Below the pieces are notes generated by a model. The model did not search any database and had not been told where the DNA came from. It saw only the letters and a program-made list of their open reading frames with translations. A DNA stretch of 64,000 bases from Leptodontidium sp. MPI-SDFR-AT-0119 (Eukaryota; Ascomycota; Leotiomycetes; Helotiales; Leptodontidiaceae). The position numbers were made by a program, and so were the translations under genes. The stretch is taken from the NCBI GenBank assembly GCA_020726505.1, contig JAHLEZ010000008.1:992001-1056000 (forward strand), read 5' to 3'. Positions 45,510 through 57,037 of the stretch are shown here, in pieces; position 1 is the first letter of the stretch; the number at the start of each line of letters is the position of its first letter.

Positions 45510-46209
45510 TCAGCCAATTACTAGCCTCGTCTCGATATCCAAGCCATCCTCTACTACCAGCAATCGTGAGGTTCCAAAACCTTCCAAAAGTGTGAACAAT
45601 GAAGCAAATTTAAGAAGCTTCTCTACTGGAACCTCTCCAATAGGGCCATTTCCCTTTAAAACCTCATTCGATGCATATCCAAAATGCCATGGATAATTGG
45701 ACGGCCAGTTCCACTTTCGAACTTCGAGATGTCTTATATTATTAAAGCTTTCTACCCAAGCCAAAACGCTCATGTTCTGCAGGGGCGAAAGTAACGATTA
45801 ATCTAAGTTTGGATAAGCCACTCAAAAGAACTAAGTCCTCCTTGGCCCCAATATGAACAATGTCAACTTTTGAGTCAAATTAATGGCGAATTTGTGTTAC
45901 GAGGTGGCCTTGGTCAGTTAAACCATAATAAGACCCCCAAAGAAATGGTTCTTTGTAATGTTTCTTCCTCTCTCGCCGACTTTCTTGATTGATCCTGAAA
46001 GTGACTGGAGCAGGAGTCCGATTTCTTATCACGCCATGATAATCGATTCTGACCAAGACGTCTCTGATCCTGATCAGATCCCAGTTGTTGAATCGGAGCT
46101 CGATGAAGGAGGGTGGACATTGCAGATTCCCCGACAAAGGGGAAGAAAAGCGACGGTTTCTAGTGGTATTCTCTAACTCGGGATATTCATACGTTAAGGG
46201 GTTTGCCAA
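45510..46209 (-). pseudogene. 2EXR relic, truncated, with an in-frame stop
   Basis: The minus frame at 46209-45880 has 'FIELRFNNWDLIRI' (motif 1) and 'FRINQESRRERKKHY' (motif 2), then a TAA at 45880-45882. The same frame then reads 'FDSKVDIVHIGAKEDLVLLS' and, after a plausible intron, 'VLAWVESFNNIRHLEVRKW'. No ATG is present at the 5' end and the residues before motif 1 are disrupted. A decayed copy. Confidence 0.6.
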
Positions 46210-46723
46210 CTTTCCTCACGCCTTTCAGCCTTCACTACATACCAATAAACACCTCATCATCATCCTCCTTCTCGCTACAGAGCATCTCGTACGGCAAAAG
46301 TCTAAGATTGAAGCCTAGAGGTGATGAGCAAAACCGAAAGTAGGAGGGCATGCTACGAAATTACGAGAAGTTTAAAGATGCCATTAAACACTGTAATAAA
46401 AACCCAATGATTCGCAAAAATATAAACAAACAAAACAAGGTGAGGTTGAATTGAGAGTCGCTTAAGTCACATGACAGCTGCTTACGTCAAATCGCCACCA
46501 TCGATCATGGATGTTCTGTCTTTCCATCTCTCCCTCTTAACTTCCCTCTAGAAACAGCTTTCTCATCTTCTATTTCAACTAGCGGTATCTCAATGATTCC
46601 AGATCTCTACTTACTCACTACTCAAGTTAAACCTCTAAGATTCCCTGGAATTCCGGAGTCGTACCCCACTCACTGGTCTCAGAAGATTTCAACGTTAACA
46701 ACACCACAAGCTGTACAAAGATA

Positions 46724-47800
46724 ATGGACGAACCCGCAACAACCAGCTCCTCTTCATCTCCAGACTCAGCTCCGGAACCAACCTCACAGCCCCCCTCTCC
46801 ACCCCGCGTCTTCACCCTCTTCCCGAACCTCCCACCCGAACTCCGCGCTCCAATATGGAAACACGCACTCCCACGCCGCATCATAAAATGGACAAGAACA
46901 TCCAACATCAACACCTTCAGCGCGCCCAGAAATTCAACCCCCCTCTTCGCCGTCTGCAAAGAATCACGTGAAGCAGCAATGTTGTATGGGGAGTACATCT
47001 CCCTTCCCATCTCCATCTCCAGCACCTCCTCCTCGCCCAGCTCCAACTCCAGCTTGCCAGTCTATTTCAGCCCCATAGTAGACCACCTCCTCTTTGAACC
47101 AATCTGGACCTCTCTCATCCCCAAAGCAGGATCAAAACCCATCTCCGATCCCCTAGACTCCCTGCCCGCTCATCTCCTCACGGTGCGGAATATAATGGTT
47201 CATCCGCACTACACGGACGAACGGAAACGCCCCTCCGCTCAATTTGAGAAACTTGCCCGGTTAGAGCAGATCCTGGTGGCAGCGGATGAGAAATCGATAG
47301 GATTCCAGAGTAAATTTATCCTGGGGACGGCGTATGATATAAAACTGTACTACGCGGCTGATGTGCGGAGCCGGAAATCCGTTCGTGGACCGGGGGTCAG
47401 GACGCCGTATATTGCGGTGGGGTGTTTGGGGTGGACGGGGGATGAGAGGAGGAAGATGCATCGCGGGGAGCAGGATACGAGGGAACTGGTTGCGGTGTTT
47501 GAGAATGAGGCGCAGATGAAGGTGCATTTGGCGGGCGTGAGGGAGGAGGAGTGGAGGTTTACGCAGGAGTTGCAGCTTGGGAGGCCGGTTTTGAAACTTA
47601 ATTTTAGGAAGGGAGAGGGGAGGGAGGATGGAAAGAGTGAGAGAGGTGAGGGAAGGATTGAGAGAAAGGGTGAGGGGAGGAATGTGATGGAGGGAGGTGG
47701 TGCGCTAGAACCGCCGTCTTATTCTCAGAGAATGAGTGTTGAGCCGGAGAGGCCACCGCCTTATGTTGAGACGGAAGAGACGGGGGAAGGAGTGGGCTGA
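46724..47800 (+). CDS. 2EXR-domain protein (typical form)
   Basis: Single-exon frame of 358 residues. ATG 46724 starts 'MDEPATTSSSSSPDSAPEPT', a short disordered lead, then a textbook domain: 'FTLFPNLPPELRAPIWKHAL' (ELR 39-41), 'PRRIIKWTR', and 'FAVCKESREAAMLYGEYISL' (ESR 80-82). The C-terminal ~90 residues are Arg/Gly/Glu-rich and end 'ETGEGVG'. Of all members here this most resembles widespread fungal 2EXR proteins, lies against the conserved housekeeping block, and has no ELPD box, so it is probably not part of the recent expansion. Convergent with the CLPTM1 gene, 295 bp away. Confidence 0.85.
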   Translation: MDEPATTSSSSSPDSAPEPTSQPPSPPRVFTLFPNLPPELRAPIWKHALPRRIIKWTRTSNINTFSAPRNSTPLFAVCKESREAAMLYGEYISLPISISSTSSSPSSNSSLPVYFSPIVDHLLFEPIWTSLIPKAGSKPISDPLDSLPAHLLTVRNIMVHPHYTDERKRPSAQFEKLARLEQILVAADEKSIGFQSKFILGTAYDIKLYYAADVRSRKSVRGPGVRTPYIAVGCLGWTGDERRKMHRGEQDTRELVAVFENEAQMKVHLAGVREEEWRFTQELQLGRPVLKLNFRKGEGREDGKSERGEGRIERKGEGRNVMEGGGALEPPSYSQRMSVEPERPPPYVETEETGEGVG

Positions 47801-48095
47801 TTAATTGTGAAAAGTTGCTATTGCGATCAAATGATGGGTGTCGTCGTTTCAGAACTTCACAGCACTTCCGGCGAGCTTCGCCCAACCTCATCGTGGCACT
47901 CGGGTGATCGATGGAAGCTCTGCACCGACTTTAAGGTTGTGCTAAAGTAGTAAGGAGGCAATTGGTTTCACTTTCGATTTCTATTTTCGATATATGAACC
48001 TATCAAACCGTCCAACTACTTTCCTCTGGAAGTCTGAAGTAAAGACCCCTCATTCAGTAACATCATATATATCATACAAAAAGTCAATCGCCCCA

Positions 48096-50312
48096 CTACT
48101 TCCTCTTCGACGCACCGCCCTTTTTCGAACTGCCTGTAACCTTAGCAGCTACCTCACTGATAGCTTCATCGGCTTTCTTTGCGCCCTCCTTGCCAACAGC
48201 CACACTAGCATCCGCACCAGCTGGGGCACTCAAAGGCTTGGCCGCTGTCTTGGCCTCCAGTTCCTCCTCATCGCCGCCTTGGCCGAATTCATTGACACGA
48301 GTGTAGTCAACTTTGTATTTGTAGCTCTGGTACAGATACACGAAAAAGATGACGTCGTCTCTGAGAGTCGCCAATCTGTGAAGCGTAGGCATCTTGATTG
48401 TGAAGGCAAAAAGGTCATCGATGAACGTGTTGAGGAACTTGTACGTCATGGCCTTAGCTGGCATGTGTGCCACGGATTTCAAGCGATAGTTGATGTACAA
48501 GGATGGGACCATCATCAAGAATCCGTAGGCGTAGACGGAACCGACGAGGGTAGTGATGACGAACGAGTACCACGATTTGTGGCTGTCATATTTGAGAGAG
48601 TAGGCGGCGTATGCGAGGAGAAGGGGGACGGCGATCATGTAGAGATATTTGAAGGCTACCGCGTCATATTCTTTGGTCTTCTCTTCGGTTTCTGAGAGCT
48701 CATGTTTGTCTTCAAAAGCGATTCTATAGGGGATTATAGAGTCTGGTGCAGGGCGGACGCGGACGTTGACTACAGTGGTGATTTTCCAGAACTCGAGAAC
48801 TATACCCATTCCTTGGGAGAAGAGGATCATCCAACCTGGTCTTGTCAGTGTTGTTCCAAAAGTAGGGATGGAAACTAACTGGTGTTGTCGTTGTTATCCA
48901 ACAAGTAGAGGAAAATGACAGCTTGCATGAAGACGTTTCCGAGAATAGATCGAACGGAAATACCGACGTTGTTCTTCTTGTTACGATAATGCGAGATATC
49001 GGACTTGAAAGCCAACATCTCGAAGATCATATGGAAGACACTGACGATGACGGTTGTTGCGAGGAGGTAGATGTTAGTATCCAGCAAGACTTCCTTGATC
49101 ATCTCAAATTCGCTTCCATCACCACCCATGGTTTGACCTGTGACAGTTAGTAAAGCATGAGCAGCAGCGAGATGAACATACCAGCTGCAGCATTTCTAGC
49201 GGTCTGCTTGACCCCTTCATCCACACCAGCAATAAGACTAAATTTCCAATTGGCTTGATGGTTGAGATCAATGTGCAGTGGAAGTCTCTTGACAGTCGAA
49301 TTGACAGGCATCATATGAGTTCTGAGTTGCCAGAAAGTGTTGACGAAAAGTACAGGGTAGTACCAGCCATTCTGTCCACTTCCATCACGAGCTCCAGAAG
49401 CTTCAAGTTGGATATATTGCCTAACAGCTGGGTTCAGAGTTGGGTAGTGCATAACGCCAGCATCCGGGATGAAAGAGAGCGTGAAGTTAGGATGATAATG
49501 CGAGTTGACGATTGGACCAGTGGGAAGTTCTTCCTCCTCCTATTCTAGTTAGAAGTGGCCCTACAAATGCTGATTTGAACATACCTCTTCCATCTCCTCG
49601 GAAGCCAAGAGATTCTTAACCTTCTTAACCTTCTTCTGTGTAATATACTGCGTCAAAGGACGTGTGAAATGATACGCTTTGGTTGGATCGTATCCTTGAA
49701 CCACTGGATCCAGATTCTCTCCCTCCAACGCAACGTAGAAATGTGCCCATAACGTCCCATTGTTCTGCACTTCCTTTGGCACGGCAAAACTGGTATCAAT
49801 GACCCTATTCTCCTCGAAACTACCCAGCACAAATCCCTTCTCGTTGACTACAACCCGTTCCTGGGGAGCTTTTGAAATCGGCTCTGCGACGAAAGTGGGG
49901 GAGATGACAACGATGATATCGAGAGGGCTATCCAGAGGCCACATGGGAGCTATACGCTGGGCAATGGGGTTGTAGATGGCGCCTTCATCAAGTGTGTTGG
50001 GTCGATCATTGAAGGGTGGGATTGCAGCCGTGTTGGCTGGAACAGTGATAACTGCGCCGGAGGCATCGGTTGTTGTTACTGCGGCTGGAGTCTTTGGACC
50101 CATCACTTTGCTCATCACGAATTGCATGCCGAAGAATATGGCGAGACCTTGCACGGCAGATTTGACCATGGGCTTGGAGGTTTATCAGCCTTCATCCTGC
50201 TCTGCTTGGGAATGGACTGGATGGGAGAGGAGCGGTTGAAAGGAACAGAACGTACGCTCATTCCGCCTTCCTGTGCTTGCGCACGCGCAGCTGGAGGAGC
50301 TACTCCTGACAT
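48096..50312 (-). CDS. CLPTM1-family multi-pass membrane protein
   Basis: Five exons 50312..50256, 50172..49585, 49539..49182, 49137..48880, 48835..48096, introns 83, 45, 44 and 44 nt, all GT-AG and in phase; 666 residues. Order: short N-terminus; first membrane segment ('VQGLAIFFGMQFVMSKV', residues ~22-40); a long lumenal domain with 'LWAHFYVALEGENLDP' and 'MHYPTLNPAVRQYI'; then several membrane helices from 'NIYLLATTVIVSVFHMIFEM'; the family signature 'FLYLLDNNDNTSWMILFSQG'; 'MGIVLEFWKI'; and a basic C-terminal tail (KKGGASKRK). Family knowledge: CLPTM1/CLPTM1L proteins are ER membrane proteins; the human paralogue has lipid-scramblase and receptor-trafficking roles. The fungal role is not established. 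Intact and divergently transcribed from the LOG gene. Confidence 0.92.
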
Positions 50313-51140
50313 CTTGAGGTTATTCGGAGGAATATCCTCTTGGATTGGTGGAGAAGTGATGTTAGGACAGAGTGTGGCTTGTAGAGAAGTGAAGTCGCAA
50401 TCGCAATATAATATTCCGAGAAGCAGGCTTGAAGGCGCGGACTAACTAAAATCCGGCATCCTCGCTCCTCGAACTTGGAGTAGAGTGGCAGCCAATCATT
50501 GGCCACGTGTTGACACGGCTGCACGCGGCTGAGTCTTGGTGGAAGCGAGACTCGAGTGGAGGCGAAAGGCGAGGTGACAACGCAAGGCGAAGTCCGAACG
50601 GAGGCTTGGCCGTCATCATCAGTATCAACACCTTCTCCTTCCACTTTCACTTACCTACTCACGAGAATTGTGTAAGTGACTACAGCACAAGCTATCTTCA
50701 TATCCACAATTGTGGCATTTAAGACTCATTCACTTCTGATCTCCACTACTATATCTTCACTTCTCTTCACTCGATTTCGGTTCGCCAGAGAGACAAGACA
50801 GACTTGACCGCTCTCGGCCTCATCAACTCACTCCTTGCATTGAGTCACACCGACGCAAATACCATATATTAAATTGGAACTTGTAAGACATAAATGCTTC
50901 TTCCTGTTCCTGTTTCTATTTCCCGTCTAGTTATTTTGCGACAAATATTTTTCAGTCTCGAAAAATAAAAGCAAGGATAGACTCATTTCTCTCTTAGGAA
51001 CTCTCTTGTGGAATTGCCGCCCACTTTCATCCCCTCACACCAAAGTACAGTAACAACACCAACATATAACCCAGCCCAAATTCAACAACTCAAAATTCCC
51101 ACCAACCCAACTCATCTCTCCTCACCACCAACAAAACATC
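50313..51140. promoter_or_regulatory. Shared upstream region of the CLPTM1 and LOG genes
   Basis: 828 bp between two divergent start codons. The LOG side has a pyrimidine/CA-rich leader (51020-51140, CACCAACAT/CACCACCAAC). No other gene recognised. Confidence 0.45.
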
Positions 51141-52269
51141 ATGGCATCAGGCGGCGCCTCCCCCGCTCTCTCCATCAACGGAACCCCAATCCCAGGCTCA
51201 GTCTCCGGGTCCGACTCGCCAAACCCACATAACCTCTTCAAGCTTAACCCAGCCAACATCCTCTCAAGCACCAACGATGAGAATGTAGCTCTGACATCTA
51301 CTCCATCTGAGGGTGGTGTTCCCAAGACCAAGATCTGTGTGTTCTGTGGTGCGTCGCCTGGGAATTCGCCTGCACATATGGTATGTCCTTTCAGAATCTC
51401 TTCCTCTTTCTTTTCTCATATCCTCGTTCAGAATCTATATTTTAAGAGCTACCTAGCAATCTGGAATGGCAATTCCCAAACAAGATCTCTCATCTAAACC
51501 TTCAAATCATGATTTATATACACTATATATATTCAAGAAAACAAAACTAACACTCACCCCCAGGAAGCAGCCCGCGCCCTAGCCACCGTCTTCCACGAGA
51601 ACAACATCTCCCTAGTCTACGGCGGCGGAACCGTAGGTCTCATGGGAGAAGTAGCACGCACGCTCGTCTCTCTCTCAGGACCCTCGTCCGTACACGGCAT
51701 CATCCCCGCTCCTCTTATTAAGGTACATCTTACTTCCCCTTCCCCTTTCCTTTTCCCTCCATTCTTCTCTCCTTCCTCTTCCTCTCTTCTCTCAGTCCCC
51801 ATGCCGAGGATATCAATACTTACAACCTACCCAGTACGAACGCGGCCCCGACAGCACCACCGGCGAAACAACAACCGGCACCGTCCCCTCCCTGACCCTC
51901 TACGGGCACACCACCGTCGTCAAAGACATGCACACGCGCAAACAGCTCATGGCACGCGAAGTGTTGTCCGGCGGTCCGGGAAGCGGATTTATCGCACTCC
52001 CAGGTGGTTACGGGACGTTAGAGGAGCTAATGGAAGTCGTGACGTGGAACCAGCTGGGGATACACAATCGGGGGATCGTGGTGTTGAATGTGGATGGGTA
52101 TTGGGATGGGCTACTGGCGTGGATTAGGGGGAGTGTGCAGGCGGGCTTTGTGGGGGAGAAGAACCAGGGGATTATTAAGGAGGCGGGGAGTGCGGAGGAG
52201 GCGGTTAGGGCGTTGAGGGAGTATAGGAATGCGGAGGGGAGGTTTAAGTTGAGTTGGGGGAATGAGTGA
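51141..52269 (+). CDS. LOG-type cytokinin riboside 5'-monophosphate phosphoribohydrolase
   Basis: Exons 51141..51380, 51564..51722 and 51835..52269, introns 183 and 112 nt, all GT-AG; 277 residues. Low-complexity N-terminus (~60 residues), then a Rossmann-like fold with 'CVFCGASPGNSPAHM', 'LVYGGGTVGLMG' (~99-108), 'MHTRKQLM' (Arg ~168) and the signature 'LPGGYGTLEELME' (~188-200). The Arg and the Glu of PGGxGTxxE are the expected catalytic residues, so it should be active. Reaction: release of free cytokinin base and ribose 5-phosphate from cytokinin nucleotides; many fungal homologues act more generally on purine nucleotides. Older databases call this family lysine decarboxylase, which is a misnomer. 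Confidence 0.92.
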
Positions 52270-52642
52270 GGGAGTGAGTTGGGGAGTTGGGGATGGAAAA
52301 GGGAAAAATTGTGGTAGGCGTTGATGGATGGGTATGTGTGCAATGAACACTCTTTACTTATATCACGTAGATAGATAGATCCGCGTGGGTAAAAGGGGAA
52401 TTGGTAGAGCCAATTGCAATGATTTTGAGTATTCTTTGATTTTTCATGACATCCTTTCTTTTGATGTCCTGAGCTTCTATTGATACACTCGTGAACTCAC
52501 TAGCTAGATATCAATCCCGCCATCTCGACGAAATAATACCAGCCAAAGCCTACGGAGATCTAGCACCACCACCCGGCACCCGATCTCAACGCATAATTTC
52601 AATGTCATGTCGTAAAACCTCCCACCCCAGACAATTGACCAT

Positions 52643-53628
52643 CTACGAATCAACCTCCATACCCTCCTCGCCCTCCGCACCCTCTGCTCCATCCGCCACA
52701 AGATCAACCCACTGCTTAACCTCCTGACCATCAAAGAGCTTGAAGCCCTCAATAGCCTTATCGCCGTCCTTCCTCACACCCACAACACCCACACTGCAAT
52801 TCTCAACTGTCAACTCCTTATCCTGAGCCAAACTCTCCTTCAACGCCCTCAATCCATGCTTAACCAATTCCTCTCTCCCACAGTCCGCGAAACTCTCCAG
52901 GTTACGCTCAAGGTACGTACGAGCCATCTGCGAGCGCGCACCAATAGCACACGCCACCATCTCTTGCGTCATGCCGCTGGGTTGGAACTCGAAGAGATGT
53001 GGGCCGGTCTCGTCGACGCCTGCGATTAGGAGGCCCACGCCGTAGGGACGCTTGCCGTAGTGTTGGGTGTTGGTCTGGGCACGGTCACCGATCGAGGAGA
53101 CGATTCGTTCGAGGGGGATGGCGCGGCCGTAGGTGAGGCGCGAGGAGAGGGATTGTTGCTTCATGTAGTTGGAGAGGACGCGGGCATCGGAGGCGAGGCC
53201 GGCGAGAGCGACGCCCAGGTGCTCGTCGATGGCGATGATCTTCTTTTGGTAGGAGGAGAGTTCTTCGGCGTTGCGCTGGAGGGAGGTGGTGCGTTAGTTT
53301 GTTGACTTCATACTGGTTTGGGTATTTGCGGGGGGTTGGAGAAAGAAGACGGGATGGGATGTCAAAGGAGGGCAGATGTACCTTCAGTGCTACCAGAACG
53401 GCATGTGTCTTGCTCACGATACCAACTACTACACTTCCCTGCTTAACAGCCTCCGATGCATACTCGACCTGGAAAATGCGACCTTGCGGCGAGCTATCAT
53501 GGAGCCATTAGCATCGCATTGTATTGCCTCCATCCTCTCACTATCCCATCGCGTTTGCAGAAGCTCCAGGCTTGAACGAAGGGAACTTACAAGGTGACGG
53601 AATCGTTGTCGTAGTTATTTCTGAACAT
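52643..53628 (-). CDS. PRE5: 20S proteasome subunit alpha-type 6/PRE5
   Basis: Exons 53628..53591, 53493..53382 and 53275..52643, introns 97 and 106 nt; 260 residues. Starts '[13 protein letters not shown]', with the alpha-subunit N-terminal signature '[17 protein letters not shown]', then '[20 protein letters not shown]', 'RPYGVGLLI', 'LFEFQPSG' and '[14 protein letters not shown]'. It matches yeast Pre5 in length and these motifs. It is a non-catalytic outer-ring subunit of the core particle. The acidic C-terminal tail ([15 protein letters not shown]) is usual for filamentous fungi. Convergent with the LOG gene (373 bp apart), divergent from VPS55. Confidence 0.95.
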
Positions 53629-54239
53629 GGTTGCGGATGCAGCTGTAGCTGTTCAACTCTCAGATTCGTATTGTATGGTGTGACTGTACGGGTATCTGGT
53701 TGAGGTGGTGGGTTGTGGATTGTATTGTAGGGAGTGGTGGTGTTGATGGACAGATGAGGCAGAGAGAGGCAGACGCGGTGATGAAGCTCCAGGTCAGGTC
53801 GGAACAAAATAAGGCTGCCGTAAAAACATGCAGGGGTAGCTGGGTATTTACACCGTAAACCGTTAGTCAAATTTACAGCTCTCTAATTCAACTTGCGGGT
53901 CCAGAGCCGCATGCACCGCCGGCGCAACGTCAGCTCTTGAACCAGAGGAGCCAGGCGAGATCATCAGCTTCACTTCACTCTCCAAACGTCAACATCACAC
54001 CTCAACGACCAACCCATACAGAAGCGCATTATTTCCCTCGAAAGGGAAATCGAATCGAGGCCAGGCCGATAAGAGATCTACTTGCTGGAAGGAAACGAGA
54101 GCGGAGGAGACGGAACGAGACGGGCGCCAACGACTGGGACGGACAGCTATCACAGCCTTTCGATAAACACAATAAATCACAACACCACACCCCCTTAAAC
54201 TCCTCGCAGAAAGGCAAAGTGCCCCTATCAACCACCAAA
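53629..54239. promoter_or_regulatory. Bidirectional upstream region of PRE5 and VPS55
   Basis: 611 bp between the two start codons. A GGTGTG/GTAT-rich stretch lies near 53680-53750. I could not identify a clear proteasome-associated (PACE-type) element. No gene. Confidence 0.4.
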
Positions 54240-54928
54240 ATGGCCGCAGGCCTCAAAACCATCATCTCGCTCTCCTTCGTACGTCTCTCCCCCACCTACC
54301 ATCCTCCTTCACCCCTCTCTCCTCTTCCTCAACCCACAACTTCTCTTCTATCCTCTTCTAACAACCCCCACCAAAACAGGTCCTAGCAATTGGATTCCTC
54401 CTCGTAATCCTCTCCTGCGCACTCTTCCACCAATACCTCCCCCTCCTCGTCGTAGCGACGTACGTGCTCGCCCCGCTCCCGAACTGGATCTGTGGACGAT
54501 GCGCCAACCCTGATGATTTCGTCGAGAGCTCTGGGAATGCGGTGGTGGATTTTGGGAGGTTCTGTACTGGCTTTTTGGTATTGATGGGGATTGGTACGTC
54601 ATGGTTTCTTTTCGTTTCAAACTAGGTCTTGATGGGTTTTGGTTGATTTGGTTCGGGTTCGGGCTTGGGAAAAGGATGGGTAGGATCTAGCAGGCTTATA
54701 ATAGAGCTGCTTTGCATGCAGGAGTATTGCTTAGAGTTGACGGGATATATGTATGGTTTCGGGGGATATGTGCTAATACCTTCTGTGTCAACAGCACTCC
54801 CAGTCCTTCTCGCTCACTCGGGAATCATCCTCTGGTACGCAGCGGTGATGTCAATCATCGGCGGTGTATTGATCTACGGGACTATCATCGCATTCGGGAT
54901 GTTCTTTGAGGAAGAGCATGAATTCTAA
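54240..54928 (+). CDS. VPS55: Vps55 endosomal sorting membrane protein
   Basis: Exons 54240..54278, 54380..54593 and 54795..54928; introns 101 and 201 nt; 128 residues. The frame is 'MAAGLKTIISLSFVLAIGFL', 'ILSCALFHQYLPLLVVATYV', 'LAPLPNWICGRC', 'DFGRFCTGFLVLMGIALPVL', 'LAHSGIILW', 'GGVLIYGTIIAFGMFF'. It contains four hydrophobic helices, the family's usual size, and ends EEEHEF. Family knowledge: Vps55 pairs with Vps68 in late endosomes and is needed for endosome-to-vacuole traffic; the animal homologue is OB-RGRP/LEPROT. The call is secure. Confidence 0.95.
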
Positions 54929-56117
54929 ACTTTTCACCCTTTTCTAAGGAACGGAAATATGCGGTCATGAGCTTGAAATAAGTCAGGTGGTGGGGAAGTA
55001 CGGTATGGCATGGCATAGGATGGATACGGCATGATATGATATGAACGGTGGGAATACGAGGTGGCGATTACATGGAGTGGAGGATGGGAGGTGTATAGTG
55101 TAGCATATAGTTTTTTCCAGCGAGCTACTTACATGGTATTTTTGGAACGTTTATTATCCCTGGTGTTGATGGATGGTATAGTCCTAGTCCTAGTCCCAGC
55201 CTAATGAAGCGATTGATGAGTGTGATCTTTGTCCCTTTTTGTACATCCTGTTGATAGTTCGTTTATCTTTAGAGCTATCTATTTGTAGATTTGTTTATCC
55301 CAGAGACTGAGTAGGGCTATCTAAATACCTATCTATCGTTGAGTAAAGGGCCTGTATTTAGTCCATAAACAACGCCGCTATAACTTATTTACACGTTGAT
55401 TACTCGTATAATCCGTACGTTAAGTACATATCTCTTTATAGCCTAAGAATACGGAGAATATTGTGCTTGTATCTTGAAAGCGGTTTAAATAAGACGTTTG
55501 TGTTAAAGAATCACCGATGTCTAAACTTCATAAGATTGAATAAATATAATAAAAACGGGAGGAAGAATAGAAAAAATTGAGAGAGATATAGAAGAGGAAG
55601 AAGATCAACGTAAAATGAAAATTTTAAAATCCTCACTTCTGGTTGCAACGATCAATACTGGGCTCCCCGTTTGAGACTTCTACGAATTTGCAGTTATCCT
55701 TCCTGTGGTATCCTTATATCTTCTGCAGTGCAGTCATTTCTACCAGGGTGCAAAAGGGCTGCAACTTCATATGCTTCCTTGCCATCAACCAAATCTTTCA
55801 TCTATTATTCGTTGCTTCGGCTTTTCCACAATATCACTGTCTGATTATGCGTTTTCAAGTGTATGTCCAAATGTTTGAGCAGCGTTTACGCTTAGTTGCA
55901 GCTTGCTATCTTATGAAACCATCACGCTGTTGCGGGGAGTTCAGATATGACTAGATTGTACGTTAACGATCTTGAAAACTCAATGAGTCCAGAGATATTT
56001 CCGTGGAGTAGACTTGGAAGATTATGGAATGTCGAGCTATGCAAAGAGTACCAAAAGCTCGGTATTTGCGAGATCTGAATCCCAGCATCTGTTTTGCCTT
56101 CCGATCATGCTTTGCAG
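54929..56117. other. Gene-free stretch
   Basis: VPS55 3' region with short ATGGCATGG-type repeats (55000-55050), then AT-rich DNA. No gene recognised. Confidence 0.45.
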
Positions 56118-56596
56118 GCTGGCCAGTAAGTCAGTCTAGGTAAGTCTTGCTCTTCAGTTGAGCCAAAAAATCGGAATCAGTCAGTCAAATTTGAAAACTT
56201 AATAAGTCAGTTGCAAAATTCTCAACTGATTTAGACTGGCAGTTGAGAAATGATTGGATTTGTTGATAATTCAAAGGATTTCTTAGCTAAATTCTATGAA
56301 TTTATGTAGAGAAAGAAAACTAAATACTTATAATTCTCAAAACATACCTAAACACTAATATATATTAACCTTTACTTATACACGTAACATGTACCCCTTC
56401 TGCTTTATATATTTAAAAAACAAATATATATTTAATAACGTGATTTTAAGGTCACGTTTTAAGCCCATCAGTTCTGGTAAGTACTGATCAGTTAGCTCAG
56501 TTAAGTTCATCAGTCGATACTTTAGTCGTCAGTCAGTCAGTCAGTCAAGCTTAAACTCTCAACTAATACTGACTTAACTGACTTATTGGCCAGCCT
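56118..56596. mobile_element. MITE-like element with CAGT-rich subterminal repeats
   Basis: Inverted ends AGGCTGGCCAGTAAGTCAGT (56118-56137) and, reverse complement, AGGCTGGCCAATAAGTCAGT (56577-56596) match at 19 of 20 positions. Many CAGTC/TCAGT units occur just inside both ends (for example the TCAGTCAGTCAGTCAG run near 56528-56546); clustered subterminal repeats are typical of hAT-type elements. The centre is AT-rich and non-coding. No flanking duplication was clear. 479 bp. Confidence 0.75.
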
Positions 56597-56900
56597 AATT
56601 CTTTTCTTACTTATCGTTCAGCTCTGCTCCTTCTCACGCTATTAGCCGACCTGATCCCAGTGGCAATCGGCGAAGAGTTTTCTGTTGGAATGAAAGAGCC
56701 GTGCGGTTTGACTTAAAATTTCTTAGAACGTTGCTCTACTGCAGAGGTATTTCAGTGGACGGGTCCTGGATTGCTGTACCCGTGGCAGAGTCTGCAAGTG
56801 CTGCTGAGTCTGCACTGTGCCGTCTCCCACACAACTTTAAACCCCCGCTCTACCCCCCTGACAACTGCGTTATGTTAGCTTACAAGCAAGTGCCTTCCTC

Positions 56901-57037
56901 CGTATAAGTAAGCCGGCCCTCTCGCTTTTCAAGGAGAATCCACCTTTGTCTGTATTCAAGTCTCAACTAATACAACCGATCAAAAAATCTCTCTCCCTCC
57001 CGTTCAGAGCATACCAACTCAGTACGATATCGCCACC
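56901..57037 (+). promoter_or_regulatory. Core promoter-like region of the small secreted protein
   Basis: A TATA-like 'CGTATAAGTAAG' (56902-56913) lies ~125 bp before an ATG in strong context (CGCCACCATGA), with an intervening CT-rich stretch (TCTCTCTCCCTCCCG). Confidence 0.4.

Noticed and set aside
47994..48695. 233-codon plus-strand ORF
   Set aside because: Antisense shadow of the last CLPTM1 exon.
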